Assembly (NCBI RefSeq): GCF_009933335.1
Contig: NZ_MAEL01000054.1
Span: forward strand, 62,001-126,000
DNA length: 64,000 bases
Origin: Candidatus Enterococcus willemsii
GTDB taxonomy: Bacteria; Bacillota; Bacilli; Lactobacillales; Enterococcaceae
Direction: 5' to 3'
The notes under the pieces were generated by a model that saw only the letters and a program-made list of their open reading frames with translations, ran no database searches and was not told where the DNA came from. Positions 18,058 through 28,113 of this stretch are shown here, one piece after another. Within the stretch, counting starts at the first letter, position 1. The number at the start of each line of letters is the position of its first letter. Both the position numbers and the translations under genes were made by a program.

Positions 18058-18675
18058 ATGGAAAACAAAAAAATCATTCAAGATCCTTGGGCAAGAACAA
18101 CAACACGCAATGGATTAGCAGGCGACGAAGTAATTTCTGCGCTACAGAAGTCTATTCGCCGAGGCTATGAGAAAGAAGCATGTGAATTTGCTTATGAAAT
18201 GTATATTACCTCACCACAATTTGAAGAAAAATTATGGCGTCGTTTATTAGCAATTTCAGTAGAAGATATTGGTATGGGAAATCCCGAAGCAGCCATTATG
18301 ATTAATAGTCTGAATCAAATGCGTAAAGAATTTCAATACAATGAATCTGATCGGTTAATGTATATTATTCATGCGATTCGTTTTTTATGTCATTCAGAGA
18401 AAGACCGTTCATCCGATTTATTAAAAAATATTGTCATTAAAAGCTTTGCGATGGGGTATGTACCAGAAATTCCTGACTATGCATTAGATAAACATACGAC
18501 TCGTGGCATGGAGATGGGACGTGATTCCAATCATTTCTTAAATGAAGCGAGCAAAGTGTATCCACAAGCAGAAGTTGATAACGATTATAAAGAACAGTAT
18601 GCAGAGATACTAAAACAATATGACCCCAATAATCAAACAGCAACAGCGTTTCAATTTAATTCTTGGCAAGTTTAA
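18058..18675 (+). CDS. Stand-alone RarA/MgsA C-terminal domain protein
   Basis: A 205-residue soluble protein resembling only the C-terminal oligomerisation half of the RarA/MgsA/WRNIP1 AAA+ replication-recombination ATPase: DEVISALQKSIRRG, then RRLLAISVEDIGMGNPEA, match the conserved start of the MgsA_C region. There is no Walker A or B motif and no room for the ATPase domain; AGGAG and ATG sit directly upstream, so it is not a truncated gene fragment with obvious remains. It is 15 bases ahead of a cellobiose-type IIC in what looks like one operon. The link between such a domain and sugar transport is unexplained; function unknown. Confidence 0.65.
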   Translation: MENKKIIQDPWARTTTRNGLAGDEVISALQKSIRRGYEKEACEFAYEMYITSPQFEEKLWRRLLAISVEDIGMGNPEAAIMINSLNQMRKEFQYNESDRLMYIIHAIRFLCHSEKDRSSDLLKNIVIKSFAMGYVPEIPDYALDKHTTRGMEMGRDSNHFLNEASKVYPQAEVDNDYKEQYAEILKQYDPNNQTATAFQFNSWQV

Positions 18676-18690
18676 ATCTGGAGGGATAAA

Positions 18691-19983
18691 ATGAAAAATT
18701 CGGGTATGGTAGAAAAATTAAATGGAATTTTAAGTCCGTTAGCGGCAAAATTAGGAAATCAGCGCCACTTAAAAGCAATTTCAAATGGGATGATGTTTGG
18801 TCTGCCGTTTATCGTTATTGGTTCATTCTTTTTAATTGTGGCAAATCCTTCCATCAATATGGAGCAATACAATCCTGAGACTGCAAACTTTTTTATGAAA
18901 TTTTTAGCTGCTTGGAAAGAATTTTCTGTAGCAAATTATGATGTGATTACTGCACCGTATAATTTAACCATGGGATTGATTGGTTTAATTAGCGCATTCG
19001 GTATTGCGTATTCATTAGCAAATGAATACAAACTCAATGCTGCTATGAATGGGATGATTGCCACAGTGGTCTATGCAATGGTATGTACACCCGTAGTGGA
19101 GGGGAAAATCGATCTAAACTATCTAGGCACGAACGGTTTATTTGTGGCGATTATTATTGGTCTATTGGTAGTCGAAATTTGTCGTTGGTTTGAAGTGAAA
19201 AAAATCAAAATTACGCTACCGGAAAGTGTGCCACCGATGGTTGTGGTGTTTATCAATACGTTAATTCCTTTATTAGTAAATATTGTCATTTTTTATGGCA
19301 TTAATATTCTATTTTTAGCAACAACCAAGCAAATTTTTCCAGAAGCTATTATGCAAGTATTGACTCCTGCTACAGATATTGCAGGTAGTCTGGGTGGATT
19401 TTTGCTAATTGTTACCTTAGGAAATATTTTATGGTTATTTGGTATCAATGGCTCTTCGATTATTTTTCCAATTGTCTTTACTTTAGGAATTACTCAAACT
19501 GGTTTCAATGCCGAACAGTTAGCGAATGATGAAACGATGACGCATGTCATGAATTTACAAATGTTTCGAATTTCTGTTATGGGGGGAGCAGGTGCAACTT
19601 TAGGACTCGTTATACTAATGATGACAAGTAAAGTCCGAGAATATCGTACGATTGGCAAACTGTCAATCATTCCAGGGATTTGTTCGATTAATGAGCCGGT
19701 GATTTTTGGTTTACCAATCGTGTTTAATCCGATTTTAGCAATCCCTTTTCTAGTAACACCAGTTGTTAATCTCTTGTTGACATATTTTGCGCAAAAATTT
19801 GGCTGGATTGGTCTAGGGTTTATTATCGATCCATCATTCACACCATTTTTTGCACAAGCGTATCTATCTAGCATGGATTGGCGCAACATTATCTTTACCT
19901 TAGGATTAGTTATTGTCAGTATGATTATTTATTATCCGTTCTTTAAAGTGATGGAGAAAAATCGATTGTCACAAGGAAAATAG
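18691..19983 (+). CDS. PTS lactose/cellobiose-family EIIC
   Basis: A 430-residue membrane permease: about ten hydrophobic helices, N-terminal LSPLAAKLGNQRHLKAI and the signature SINEPVIFGLPIVFNP at about 330. This is the sugar channel of the lactose/cellobiose/chitobiose PTS family. The matching EIIA and EIIB are not encoded here, so it must use partners from elsewhere. TGGAGGG precedes the ATG. It is cotranscribed with the MgsA-like gene, divergent from the RpiR regulator, and followed by a terminator. Substrate may be a beta-diglucoside; not determinable from sequence. Confidence 0.88.
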   Translation: MKNSGMVEKLNGILSPLAAKLGNQRHLKAISNGMMFGLPFIVIGSFFLIVANPSINMEQYNPETANFFMKFLAAWKEFSVANYDVITAPYNLTMGLIGLISAFGIAYSLANEYKLNAAMNGMIATVVYAMVCTPVVEGKIDLNYLGTNGLFVAIIIGLLVVEICRWFEVKKIKITLPESVPPMVVVFINTLIPLLVNIVIFYGINILFLATTKQIFPEAIMQVLTPATDIAGSLGGFLLIVTLGNILWLFGINGSSIIFPIVFTLGITQTGFNAEQLANDETMTHVMNLQMFRISVMGGAGATLGLVILMMTSKVREYRTIGKLSIIPGICSINEPVIFGLPIVFNPILAIPFLVTPVVNLLLTYFAQKFGWIGLGFIIDPSFTPFFAQAYLSSMDWRNIIFTLGLVIVSMIIYYPFFKVMEKNRLSQGK

Positions 19984-19993
19984 GTTAAGTTGG

Positions 19994-20026
19994 AAAACAC
20001 CTTTCTGGAATGGAAGGTGTTTTTTT
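19994..20026 (+). terminator. Terminator after the IIC gene
   Basis: AAAACACCTTTC pairs with GGAAGGTGTTTT over a short loop, followed by T residues. Confidence 0.85.
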
Positions 20027-20098
20027 ATAAATATAAATCAGAACTAAAAATCAACCTCCATTTGCTTATTTTAACAATCTATGGTTATATTTTAGTAA

Positions 20099-21148
<1,050 letters not shown>

Positions 21149-21188
21149 AAAAAGTAAACACTCTAGTAAAAGAGTGTTTACTTTTTTT
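21149..21188 (+). terminator. Terminator after the LacI regulator
   Basis: AAAAAAGTAAACACTCT and AGAGTGTTTACTTTTTT form a near perfect stem around AGTAAA with a T tail. The stem itself contains the GTAAAC motif found in the nearby operator candidates. Confidence 0.88.
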
Positions 21189-21274
21189 GTTTACTAATTT
21201 ATTTACTAAAATATATTGACAAAACATTTGGTAAACAGTTATATTGTTGTTAACGAAAAAAGAAAACGCATACA
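21189..21274 (+). promoter_or_regulatory. Promoter, operator half-sites and cre-like site of the alpha-galactoside operon
   Basis: TTGACA (21216-21221), 18 bases, TATATT (21240-21245). GTTTACTAA (21189-) and TTTACTAAA (21202-) lie upstream, and TTTGGTAAAC (21227-) is in the spacer; they share the half-site GTTTACTAA or its complement. AGAAAACGCATACA (21261-21274) matches the cre pattern at all but the first position and lies just after the start of transcription, giving a likely CcpA roadblock. Confidence 0.65.
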
Positions 21275-21293
21275 AGGTGTGTGAGGAGGAAAA

Positions 21294-22559
21294 ATGATGA
21301 AACGCTGGAATAAAGTTATTTTGACAGGGTTGACGGTTCTTATGGGAGCGACATTAGCTGCATGTGGAGGTGGAAATTCTAGTAAAGATGGACAAGTAAC
21401 ATTAAGTTATGCTAGTTGGGATACTGACCAAGCTCCCGGCTTAAGAAAAATGCTTGATAAATTTGAAGAAGAAAACCCTAATATTAAAGTTGAAATGGAA
21501 ACAACTCCATGGGATCAATATTGGGTGAAGTTAGAAGCTGCAACTACCGGAGGGAATATGCCAGACGTAGTGACGATGCATTCAAGTGAATCTTACAAAT
21601 ATATGTCACAAGGTGTATTGATGGGGTTAAATGATTTAGTAAAAGACAACGATATTGATATGAATGATTTTACAGAAGGATTAGCCGATTTTTATACGTA
21701 TGAAGATGAGTTATATGCGATTCCTAAAGATGCTTCGGTAGTTGGTTTGTGGTATAACAAAGAACTTTTTGATAATGCGGGAGTTGCATATCCAGATGAA
21801 ACATGGACGTGGGAAACACTTCGACAAGCTGCGATTGATTTGACTGATGAATCAAAAGGCATTTACGGATTTGCTTCACATATTGGCACGGAAACTGGTT
21901 ATTGGCCATTTATCTATCAAAACGGTGGTGAAGTATTTACGGATGACAACACAAAATCAGGACTAAATACACCTGAAGCACAAGAAGCTTTGGCGTTCTA
22001 CCGAGATATTGCACTTGTTGATCATGCGTCACCAACAATTACGGAATTACAAGATCCAGATAAACTTAGTCGTTTCCAATCAGGAAGATTAGCTATGATG
22101 ATTGAAGGAAACTGGTTTGCACCAGGATTTTTGAAAAATGATTACTTAGTTGAAAATGTTTCAGCAGCAGTATTACCTAAAGGAAAAGTTAATGCAACAA
22201 TTACAAATGGTCTTGGGTGGGCTGCGAGTGCTAAAACAGAACATCCTGAGGAAGTCAAAAAATTAATGGCATTTTTAGCTAGTAAAGAAGCAAATCAGAT
22301 TCAAGCGGAAACTGGTGCATCGATTCCAGCATTGAAAGGTTTTGAAGATGAGTGGGCAGCTTCCTCAGATACCATTGACTTAACTGCATTTGGAAAAATG
22401 CTAGAATATGGCGTTCCTCGTCCTTACAACAAAGATGGTCTAAGAGCAGAACAAGCAGAAGTACAAATTATCAACCAAATTTTCTCTGGCAAAGTAAGTG
22501 TAGAAGATGGGACTGCTCAAATAGAAAAAGAAGTAAATACGATTTTGAGCGGAAATTAA
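21294..22559 (+). CDS. Sugar ABC transporter substrate-binding lipoprotein
   Basis: A 421-residue extracytoplasmic binding protein. A signal peptide ends in the lipobox LAAC (Cys about 24), after which the mature protein is lipid-anchored. The remainder is a type-I/II sugar-binding fold of the MalE/MsmE/RafE group (ATTGGNMPDVVTMHSSESYK; GNWFAPGF). GAGGAGG lies before tandem ATG codons at 21294 and 21297. It is first in an operon with two permeases and GH4 and GH36 alpha-galactosidases, so melibiose or raffinose-family oligosaccharides are the likely ligands. Confidence 0.88.
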   Translation: MMKRWNKVILTGLTVLMGATLAACGGGNSSKDGQVTLSYASWDTDQAPGLRKMLDKFEEENPNIKVEMETTPWDQYWVKLEAATTGGNMPDVVTMHSSESYKYMSQGVLMGLNDLVKDNDIDMNDFTEGLADFYTYEDELYAIPKDASVVGLWYNKELFDNAGVAYPDETWTWETLRQAAIDLTDESKGIYGFASHIGTETGYWPFIYQNGGEVFTDDNTKSGLNTPEAQEALAFYRDIALVDHASPTITELQDPDKLSRFQSGRLAMMIEGNWFAPGFLKNDYLVENVSAAVLPKGKVNATITNGLGWAASAKTEHPEEVKKLMAFLASKEANQIQAETGASIPALKGFEDEWAASSDTIDLTAFGKMLEYGVPRPYNKDGLRAEQAEVQIINQIFSGKVSVEDGTAQIEKEVNTILSGN

Positions 22560-22583
22560 ACGTGAAGGTTACACAAGTTCAGA

Positions 22584-22622
22584 AAGATAGAGATGAAATA
22601 GGAGTTATTTTGTCTTTATCTT
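22584..22622 (+). promoter_or_regulatory. Intercistronic hairpin between binding protein and permease genes
   Basis: AAGATAGAGA pairs with TCTTTATCTT (one G-U), with an inner AAATA/TATTT stem. No T tract follows, so it is not a standard terminator. Such hairpins can stabilise the upstream message so that more binding protein than permease is made. Confidence 0.55.
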
Positions 22623-22650
22623 GATGAGCAATACCAAAAAGGGGGATATC

Positions 22651-23547
22651 ATGAAAAATCGAATTTTTGGAAAATATCGTAAAGATCAAGTTTTTTGGGG
22701 ATATGTGTTTATTTTTCCTACCGCATTAGGATTATTACTCCTAAATATCTGGCCAGCCATTCAAACAGTTATTTTAAGTTTCCAAAAAACTGTAGGCTTT
22801 GGAAATACAGAATGGGTAGGTTTAGCTAATTATCAGAAGTTATTTACAGACAATGAAGTCTTTCGTTCATTGATGAATACACTTATTTATGCAATAGTTT
22901 CCATTCCAAGTATCGTTATTCTTTCATTACTAGTTGCTGTATTAATGAATAAAAAGGTAAAAGGGTTGTCTATTTATCGAACAATTTATTTCTTACCAGT
23001 TGTTGCAGCACCTTCTGCAGTAGCGATGATTTGGCGCTGGATGTTTAACAATGACTATGGCTTGATTAATAGTATGTTAGCTAAAATTGGTATTAGTGGT
23101 CCATCTTGGTTATCAGATCCATCAATTGCAATTTATTCCATTATCATTGTCGGTGTTTGGAGTGCAATTGGTTATAACATGGTTTTATTACTGGCAGGGT
23201 TACAAGAAATTCCTAAGGATTATTATGAAGCAGCAGAGATTGATGGAGCTAGTCCTATTCAACAATTTTTTAATATCACGTTACCTTTAGTTACCCCAAC
23301 ATTGTTTTTTGTAGTTGTTACCACAGTTATTAATGCGTTTCAGGTATTCGATGTTATTTTCATGATGATTGCTCCTAATAGTGAGGCGATGTTTAACTCG
23401 CAATCTTTAGCTTATCTTTTCTATAAGCATTCATTTATTTTAAATGATAAAGGTTATGGTTCAGCGATTGTTATGTTTTTACTAATTATAATTTTAATCA
23501 TTACTGCAATTCAAATGAAATTACAGAAAAAATGGGTGAATTATTAA
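22651..23547 (+). CDS. Sugar ABC transporter permease, MalF/MsmF type
   Basis: A 298-residue inner permease with six hydrophobic helices. The EAA loop that docks the ATPase is YYEAAEIDGASPIQQFFNITLP (about 210). The frame is open from a TTG at 22621, but that codon lies in a hairpin; GGGGGAT before the ATG at 22651 gives the start. It pairs with the permease at 23563. No ATP-binding subunit is encoded in this operon. Confidence 0.88.
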   Translation: MKNRIFGKYRKDQVFWGYVFIFPTALGLLLLNIWPAIQTVILSFQKTVGFGNTEWVGLANYQKLFTDNEVFRSLMNTLIYAIVSIPSIVILSLLVAVLMNKKVKGLSIYRTIYFLPVVAAPSAVAMIWRWMFNNDYGLINSMLAKIGISGPSWLSDPSIAIYSIIIVGVWSAIGYNMVLLLAGLQEIPKDYYEAAEIDGASPIQQFFNITLPLVTPTLFFVVVTTVINAFQVFDVIFMMIAPNSEAMFNSQSLAYLFYKHSFILNDKGYGSAIVMFLLIIILIITAIQMKLQKKWVNY

Positions 23548-23562
23548 GGAGGAACAGAACAT

Positions 23563-24387
23563 ATGAAAAAGAAATTATTCTCAAATGTGTCAACCCACTT
23601 ATTACTCATTTTAGGTGGCATTGTGATGGCACTACCATTCATTTGGATGATACTAACTTCTGGGAAAACACTAGTTGAATCTACACAAATACCACCAACA
23701 ATTTTTCCTGAAAAATTTCAATTCAATAATTATGAGCAAGTCCTTTCGTTATTACCATTTATGAAATTTTATATTAACACCTTCTTAATGGTAATTGGTC
23801 GTGTAGCAGGTTCAGTCTTGTTTTCAGCAATGGCGGCTTATGCATGTGCGAGATTGCATTTTCCAGGACGAGATGTATTCTTTGGAATGGTACTTGTGCA
23901 AATGATGATACCTGCATCTATTTTTATCACGCCACAATATTTATTGGCGCAAAATTTAGGTATATTAAATACCGTGCCAGCATTAATATTACCGGGAGTG
24001 GTAAGTGCATTTGGTACATTTTTGTTACGTCAATTTTTCCTTGGATTGCCGGATGAATTAGAGGAAGCCGCATATATGGAAGGCGCCAATGTTTGGACAA
24101 TCTTTTTCAAGATTATGTTGCCATTAGCAAGATCGGGACTAATTGCTTTAGGAATCTTTACAGCATTATTTGCTTTCAAAGATTTGATGTGGCCATTAAT
24201 TGTCAATACGTCTATTGATAAGATGCCGTTAGCTTCAGGTTTAGCGAATCTACAAGGACAGTATGCAACGAACTTTCCACAATTGATGGCAGGTTCATTG
24301 TTAGCGATTTGGCCTATGGTCGTGGTCTTTATAATCTTCCAGAAAAAATTTATCGAAGGAATCGCTACAACTGGTGGCAAACTATAA
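23563..24387 (+). CDS. Sugar ABC transporter permease, MalG/MsmG type
   Basis: A 274-residue second permease, six membrane helices, with EAA loop EEAAYMEGANVWTIFFKIML near residue 170 and the family C-terminus FIEGIATTGGKL. AAGGAGGA precedes the ATG, 15 bases after the first permease. Together the two make the membrane channel for the binding protein at 21294; the ATPase must come from a shared MsmK/MsmX-type protein. Confidence 0.88.
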   Translation: MKKKLFSNVSTHLLLILGGIVMALPFIWMILTSGKTLVESTQIPPTIFPEKFQFNNYEQVLSLLPFMKFYINTFLMVIGRVAGSVLFSAMAAYACARLHFPGRDVFFGMVLVQMMIPASIFITPQYLLAQNLGILNTVPALILPGVVSAFGTFLLRQFFLGLPDELEEAAYMEGANVWTIFFKIMLPLARSGLIALGIFTALFAFKDLMWPLIVNTSIDKMPLASGLANLQGQYATNFPQLMAGSLLAIWPMVVVFIIFQKKFIEGIATTGGKL

Positions 24388-24417
24388 AATTATTATCTAT
24401 TGATTGGAGAGTAAAAA

Positions 24418-25728
24418 ATGACAAAAATTACGTTTATCGGAGCAGGTAGTACTATTTTTGCAAAGAATGTGTTAGGCGATGCGATGCTCACAGCAAGTCT
24501 ATCAGATGCACATATTGCATTATATGATATTAATGAAACAAGATTAAAAGAATCTGAATTGATGTTGAAGAATATCAATAAAAACTCAAATGAAAATCGT
24601 GCAGACATCGTTTCTTATCATGACCGTAGAGAAGCTTTAAAAGATGCAGACTTTGTGATTAATGCCATTCAAGTAGGTGGGTACAAACCTTCAACAGTCA
24701 TTGATTTTGAAATCCCTAAAAAATATGGGTTACAACAAACAATTGGTGACACGATGGGAATTGGCGGGATTTTTAGAACGTTACGTACGTTACCTGTAAT
24801 GCTAGAATTTGCTAAGGAAATGGAAGAATTATGTCCGAATGCTTGGTTATTAAACTATACAAATCCAATGGCAATGCTAACGATGGGTGTATTGAAAGCA
24901 ACCAACATTAAAACAGTAGGATTATGTCACAGTGTCCAAGTTTGTGTGCCGGAATTATTTGAACATCTAGGTATTGCGGATCAATACGATTTAAATGATT
25001 TCCAATGGAAAATTGCAGGAATTAACCATATGGCATATTTATTAGAAATTACCAAAAATGGAGAAGATTTTTATCCAACAATTCGTAAATTAGCAGCAGA
25101 AAAACCAAATCCCCATGCTGATTCTGTCCGTTTTGAATTATTGAAACGATTTGGGTATTACATTACGGAATCCAGTGAACACAATGCGGAATACCATCCA
25201 TACTTTATTAAATCAAAGTATCCAGAATTGATTGATGAATTAGGTATTCCATTGGATGAGTATTTGCGTCGCTGTGAAAACCAAATCAATGACTGGGAAG
25301 CAATGCGAGATGATATTGTTAATAATGGTGATTTGACGCATAAGAGAAGTCGTGAGTATGCTTCATACATCATGGATTCCATCGTAACAGGAAAACCGTC
25401 CGTCATTGCAGGTAATGTATTGAATAAAGGATTGATTACGAATTTACCAGAAGATGCTTGTGTAGAGGTACCGTGTCTAGTAGATAAAAACGGTGTACAG
25501 CCAACTTATGTAGGGGATTTACCAACTCAATTAGCAGCTTTAAACCGTACGAACATTAATGTACAGGAATTAACAGTAGAGGCTGCCTTAACTTTAGATA
25601 AATCAAAAATTTATCAAGCGGCATACTTAGATCCGCATCTTTCATCAGAACTATCTTTAGATGATATTACTAATTTAGTAGATGATTTAATCGAAGCACA
25701 TGGCGATTATCTACCAAAATATAAATAA
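24418..25728 (+). CDS. melA: GH4 alpha-galactosidase
   Basis: A 436-residue cytosolic glycosidase of family GH4, which works through NAD+ and Mn2+ by oxidation and elimination rather than by the usual acid/base route. The nucleotide-binding loop is TFIGAGSTIF at 5-14; NYTNPM (146-151), Cys170 in GLCHSVQ and GINHMAY (201-207) supply the sugar- and metal-binding positions. High overall agreement with MelA-type alpha-galactosidases rather than with 6-phospho-glucosidases fits non-PTS ABC uptake of unphosphorylated sugar. It precedes a second, unrelated alpha-galactosidase in the same operon. Confidence 0.9.
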   Translation: MTKITFIGAGSTIFAKNVLGDAMLTASLSDAHIALYDINETRLKESELMLKNINKNSNENRADIVSYHDRREALKDADFVINAIQVGGYKPSTVIDFEIPKKYGLQQTIGDTMGIGGIFRTLRTLPVMLEFAKEMEELCPNAWLLNYTNPMAMLTMGVLKATNIKTVGLCHSVQVCVPELFEHLGIADQYDLNDFQWKIAGINHMAYLLEITKNGEDFYPTIRKLAAEKPNPHADSVRFELLKRFGYYITESSEHNAEYHPYFIKSKYPELIDELGIPLDEYLRRCENQINDWEAMRDDIVNNGDLTHKRSREYASYIMDSIVTGKPSVIAGNVLNKGLITNLPEDACVEVPCLVDKNGVQPTYVGDLPTQLAALNRTNINVQELTVEAALTLDKSKIYQAAYLDPHLSSELSLDDITNLVDDLIEAHGDYLPKYK

Positions 25729-25737
25729 GGGTAGAGT

Positions 25738-25766
25738 GAAAGGGGAAAATTAATTTTTCTCCTTTC
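25738..25766 (+). promoter_or_regulatory. Intercistronic hairpin between the two alpha-galactosidase genes
   Basis: GAAAGGGGAAAA pairs with TTTTCTCCTTTC (one G-U) around TTAAT. The tail CTTCCTTAATAG is not a continuous T run, so it is a weak terminator at most and may be a partial stop or mRNA-processing site. Confidence 0.5.
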
Positions 25767-25795
25767 CTTCCTTAATAGACTAGAGGAGCAAATAA

Positions 25796-27979
25796 ATGAT
25801 CACTTACAACGAACAAACGCAAACTTTTCACCTGAAAAACAATAAAATCAGTTATATCTTAGGTATCGAAGAAAACAACTATTTAACGCATTTGTATTTT
25901 GGTAAAAAAATAAACCATTACTCGGGGAATTATCGTTATCCCCGAACAGATCGCTCTTTTTCACCTAATGCACCAAATGCAGTGGATCGGTTGCTATCTT
26001 TAGATACATTACCATTAGAATTTCCTGGTTATGGCTATGGTGATTTTCGAGAGCCAGCACATAATATTAAGTTAGCTAATGGCAGTCGAATCAATGATTT
26101 TCGATATGAAAGTTATGAAATTCAACAAGGTAAACCACAATTATCAGGACTACCAGCACTGTACACAAATGAAGAATCAGAAGCAGAAACATTAATTATT
26201 CAATTAAAAGATGATGTGTCCGGATTGAAATTACGCTTGCTATATAGTATTTATCAAAATCAATCAGCAATTATTCGTTCTTCGCAAATAGTAAATGAGA
26301 GTCAAGACGTAGTCGAGATTAATCGTTTAGCAAGTCAATCCACTGATTTTCCGAATCGTGAGTTTGAACTTATTCACTTGAATGGCACATGGGCGCGAGA
26401 ACGTCAATTAACGAGAGAGAAAGTGCATACAGGTATAAAAGTATTAGATAGTAAACGTGGGTCAAGTAGCCACCAACAAAATCCGTTTGTTGCTTTGGTT
26501 GAATCAACAACGACTGAATTTCAAGGAGAAGCATATGGTTTTAACTTGGTGTATAGCGGAAATCACGAAACAGTTATTCAAAAAGATCCGTTTAATCAAA
26601 CGCGAATCATTTCTGGCATTAATTCGTTTAATTTTGGTTGGCAATTACAACCAAACGAAAGTTTTCAAACCCCTGAAGTTGTCATGGTTTATAGTCAATC
26701 CGGTTTAAATGACTTATCGCAGACCTATCATCATTTATTTAATCATCACTTAGTTCGTGGGAAATATCGTCTCCAAGAACGTCCAACATTGATTAACAAT
26801 TGGGAAGCGACTTATTTTGATTTCAATGAAGAAAAAATCATGAGTATCGTTAATGAAGCTAGCGAACTAGGCATTGAGATGTTTGTCTTGGATGATGGAT
26901 GGTTTGGGAATCGAGAAGATGATTTTACCTCTTTGGGAGACTGGTTTGAAACAGAGGGGAAACTTGCTTGTGGGTTAGTAGAGCTAGCTAACCAAATCCA
27001 TGATAAAGGAATGAAATTTGGGATTTGGTTTGAACCGGAGATGGTTTCTGAAAACAGTGAATTATTCCGTGCGCATCCTGATTGGGCACTTGCTGTACCA
27101 AATCGTGAAAAATCACTAAGTCGTAGCCAGTATGTATTGGATTTTTCTAGAGCAGATGTCCGTGAGAATATCTATCAACAAATGACCGCGATTTTTGACC
27201 GTATACCGATTGATTATGTGAAATGGGATATGAATCGTAATATGACAGAAGTTTATTCAATTCTACTAGATCCGACAATGCAAGGAGAAGTAGCGCATCG
27301 CTATATGCTAGGATTATATGAATTTTTAGAGAAACTAACAAATGCATATCCTAATATTCTATTTGAAAGTTGTTCAGGTGGAGGCGGCCGTTTTGATGCA
27401 GGTTTTCTTTACTATATGCCACAAACATGGACAAGTGACAATACCGATGCGGTTGCCCGCTTGAAAATTCAATATGGGACAAGTTTAACATATCCTATTT
27501 CTAGTATGGGCGCCCATGTTTCAGCTGTTCCGAATCATCAAACAGGTCGCAACACTAGTTTAGAAATTCGTAGCAATGCAGCAATGTCTGGCGTTTTTGG
27601 CTACGAATTAGATTTAACACAACTAACTTCCAACGAAAAAACAGAGATTAAAGAACAAGTTGCGTTCTATAAAAAACATCGTCAATTATTACAATTTGGA
27701 ACCTTTTATCGTTTGGAAAGTCCTTTCGAAGGCAATGATACTGCTTGGATGTTTGTATCAGAAGACCAGTCAGAAGCCATGGTCTTTTATTTCCGAGTAT
27801 TAGCAGAAGCCTCTCATCCGCTAGTTACCTTAAAATTAGCCGGTTTGTTGGAAGATGCGACGTATCAATTGAATGATATTGCCGTAAGTGGTGATGAGTT
27901 GATGAATTTAGGTTTTTATATCGATTCCGAATTGCATGGGGATTATGCTACACAACGATTTTATTTGCGGAAAATATGA
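25796..27979 (+). CDS. GH36 alpha-galactosidase
   Basis: A 727-residue cytosolic enzyme without signal peptide. An N-terminal beta-sandwich (1-320) is followed by the catalytic TIM barrel (330-660): FVLDDGWFG (364-371), the nucleophile Asp478 in YVKWDMNRN, ESCSGGGGRFD (524-534) and the acid Asp548 in TSDNTDA, and a C-terminal beta domain. Size and residue positions agree with AgaA/RafA tetrameric enzymes that hydrolyse raffinose-family sugars. Last gene of the operon, closed by a terminator. It would remove galactose from raffinose or stachyose, leaving sucrose. Confidence 0.92.
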   Translation: MITYNEQTQTFHLKNNKISYILGIEENNYLTHLYFGKKINHYSGNYRYPRTDRSFSPNAPNAVDRLLSLDTLPLEFPGYGYGDFREPAHNIKLANGSRINDFRYESYEIQQGKPQLSGLPALYTNEESEAETLIIQLKDDVSGLKLRLLYSIYQNQSAIIRSSQIVNESQDVVEINRLASQSTDFPNREFELIHLNGTWARERQLTREKVHTGIKVLDSKRGSSSHQQNPFVALVESTTTEFQGEAYGFNLVYSGNHETVIQKDPFNQTRIISGINSFNFGWQLQPNESFQTPEVVMVYSQSGLNDLSQTYHHLFNHHLVRGKYRLQERPTLINNWEATYFDFNEEKIMSIVNEASELGIEMFVLDDGWFGNREDDFTSLGDWFETEGKLACGLVELANQIHDKGMKFGIWFEPEMVSENSELFRAHPDWALAVPNREKSLSRSQYVLDFSRADVRENIYQQMTAIFDRIPIDYVKWDMNRNMTEVYSILLDPTMQGEVAHRYMLGLYEFLEKLTNAYPNILFESCSGGGGRFDAGFLYYMPQTWTSDNTDAVARLKIQYGTSLTYPISSMGAHVSAVPNHQTGRNTSLEIRSNAAMSGVFGYELDLTQLTSNEKTEIKEQVAFYKKHRQLLQFGTFYRLESPFEGNDTAWMFVSEDQSEAMVFYFRVLAEASHPLVTLKLAGLLEDATYQLNDIAVSGDELMNLGFYIDSELHGDYATQRFYLRKI

Positions 27980-28014
27980 AAAATAGCCAATCGTGTAAAC
28001 GGTTGGTTATTTTA
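27979..28014 (+). terminator. Terminator of the alpha-galactoside operon
   Basis: AAAATAGCCAATCGT pairs with ACGGTTGGTTATTTT around GTAA. The A/T ends make it usable in both directions. Confidence 0.8.
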
Positions 28015-28029
28015 TATGTCCTGAAAAAG

Positions 28030-28085
28030 AAAGCGTTGACATTGTTTTTCTTCTGTGATAATCTCAATAAGTGATAACGATATCA
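28030..28085 (+). promoter_or_regulatory. Promoter, cre-like site and operator of the LacI gene at 28114
   Basis: TTGACA (28036-28041) and an extended -10, TGTGATAAT (28054-28062), form the promoter with a short 15-base spacer. AGAAAGCGTTGACA (28028-28041) is cre-like with two mismatches. TGATAACGATATCA (28072-28085) is a near palindrome centred on CG and recurs exactly at 29147-29160, so it is the likely operator. Confidence 0.65.
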
Positions 28086-28113
28086 GAAAACGATTTCTTT
28101 TGGAGGTGAGGAA

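Noticed and set aside
18058-18675. MgsA-like gene as a truncated RarA pseudogene
   Set aside because: It has its own ribosome site and start, an intact frame and no upstream remains of an ATPase domain.
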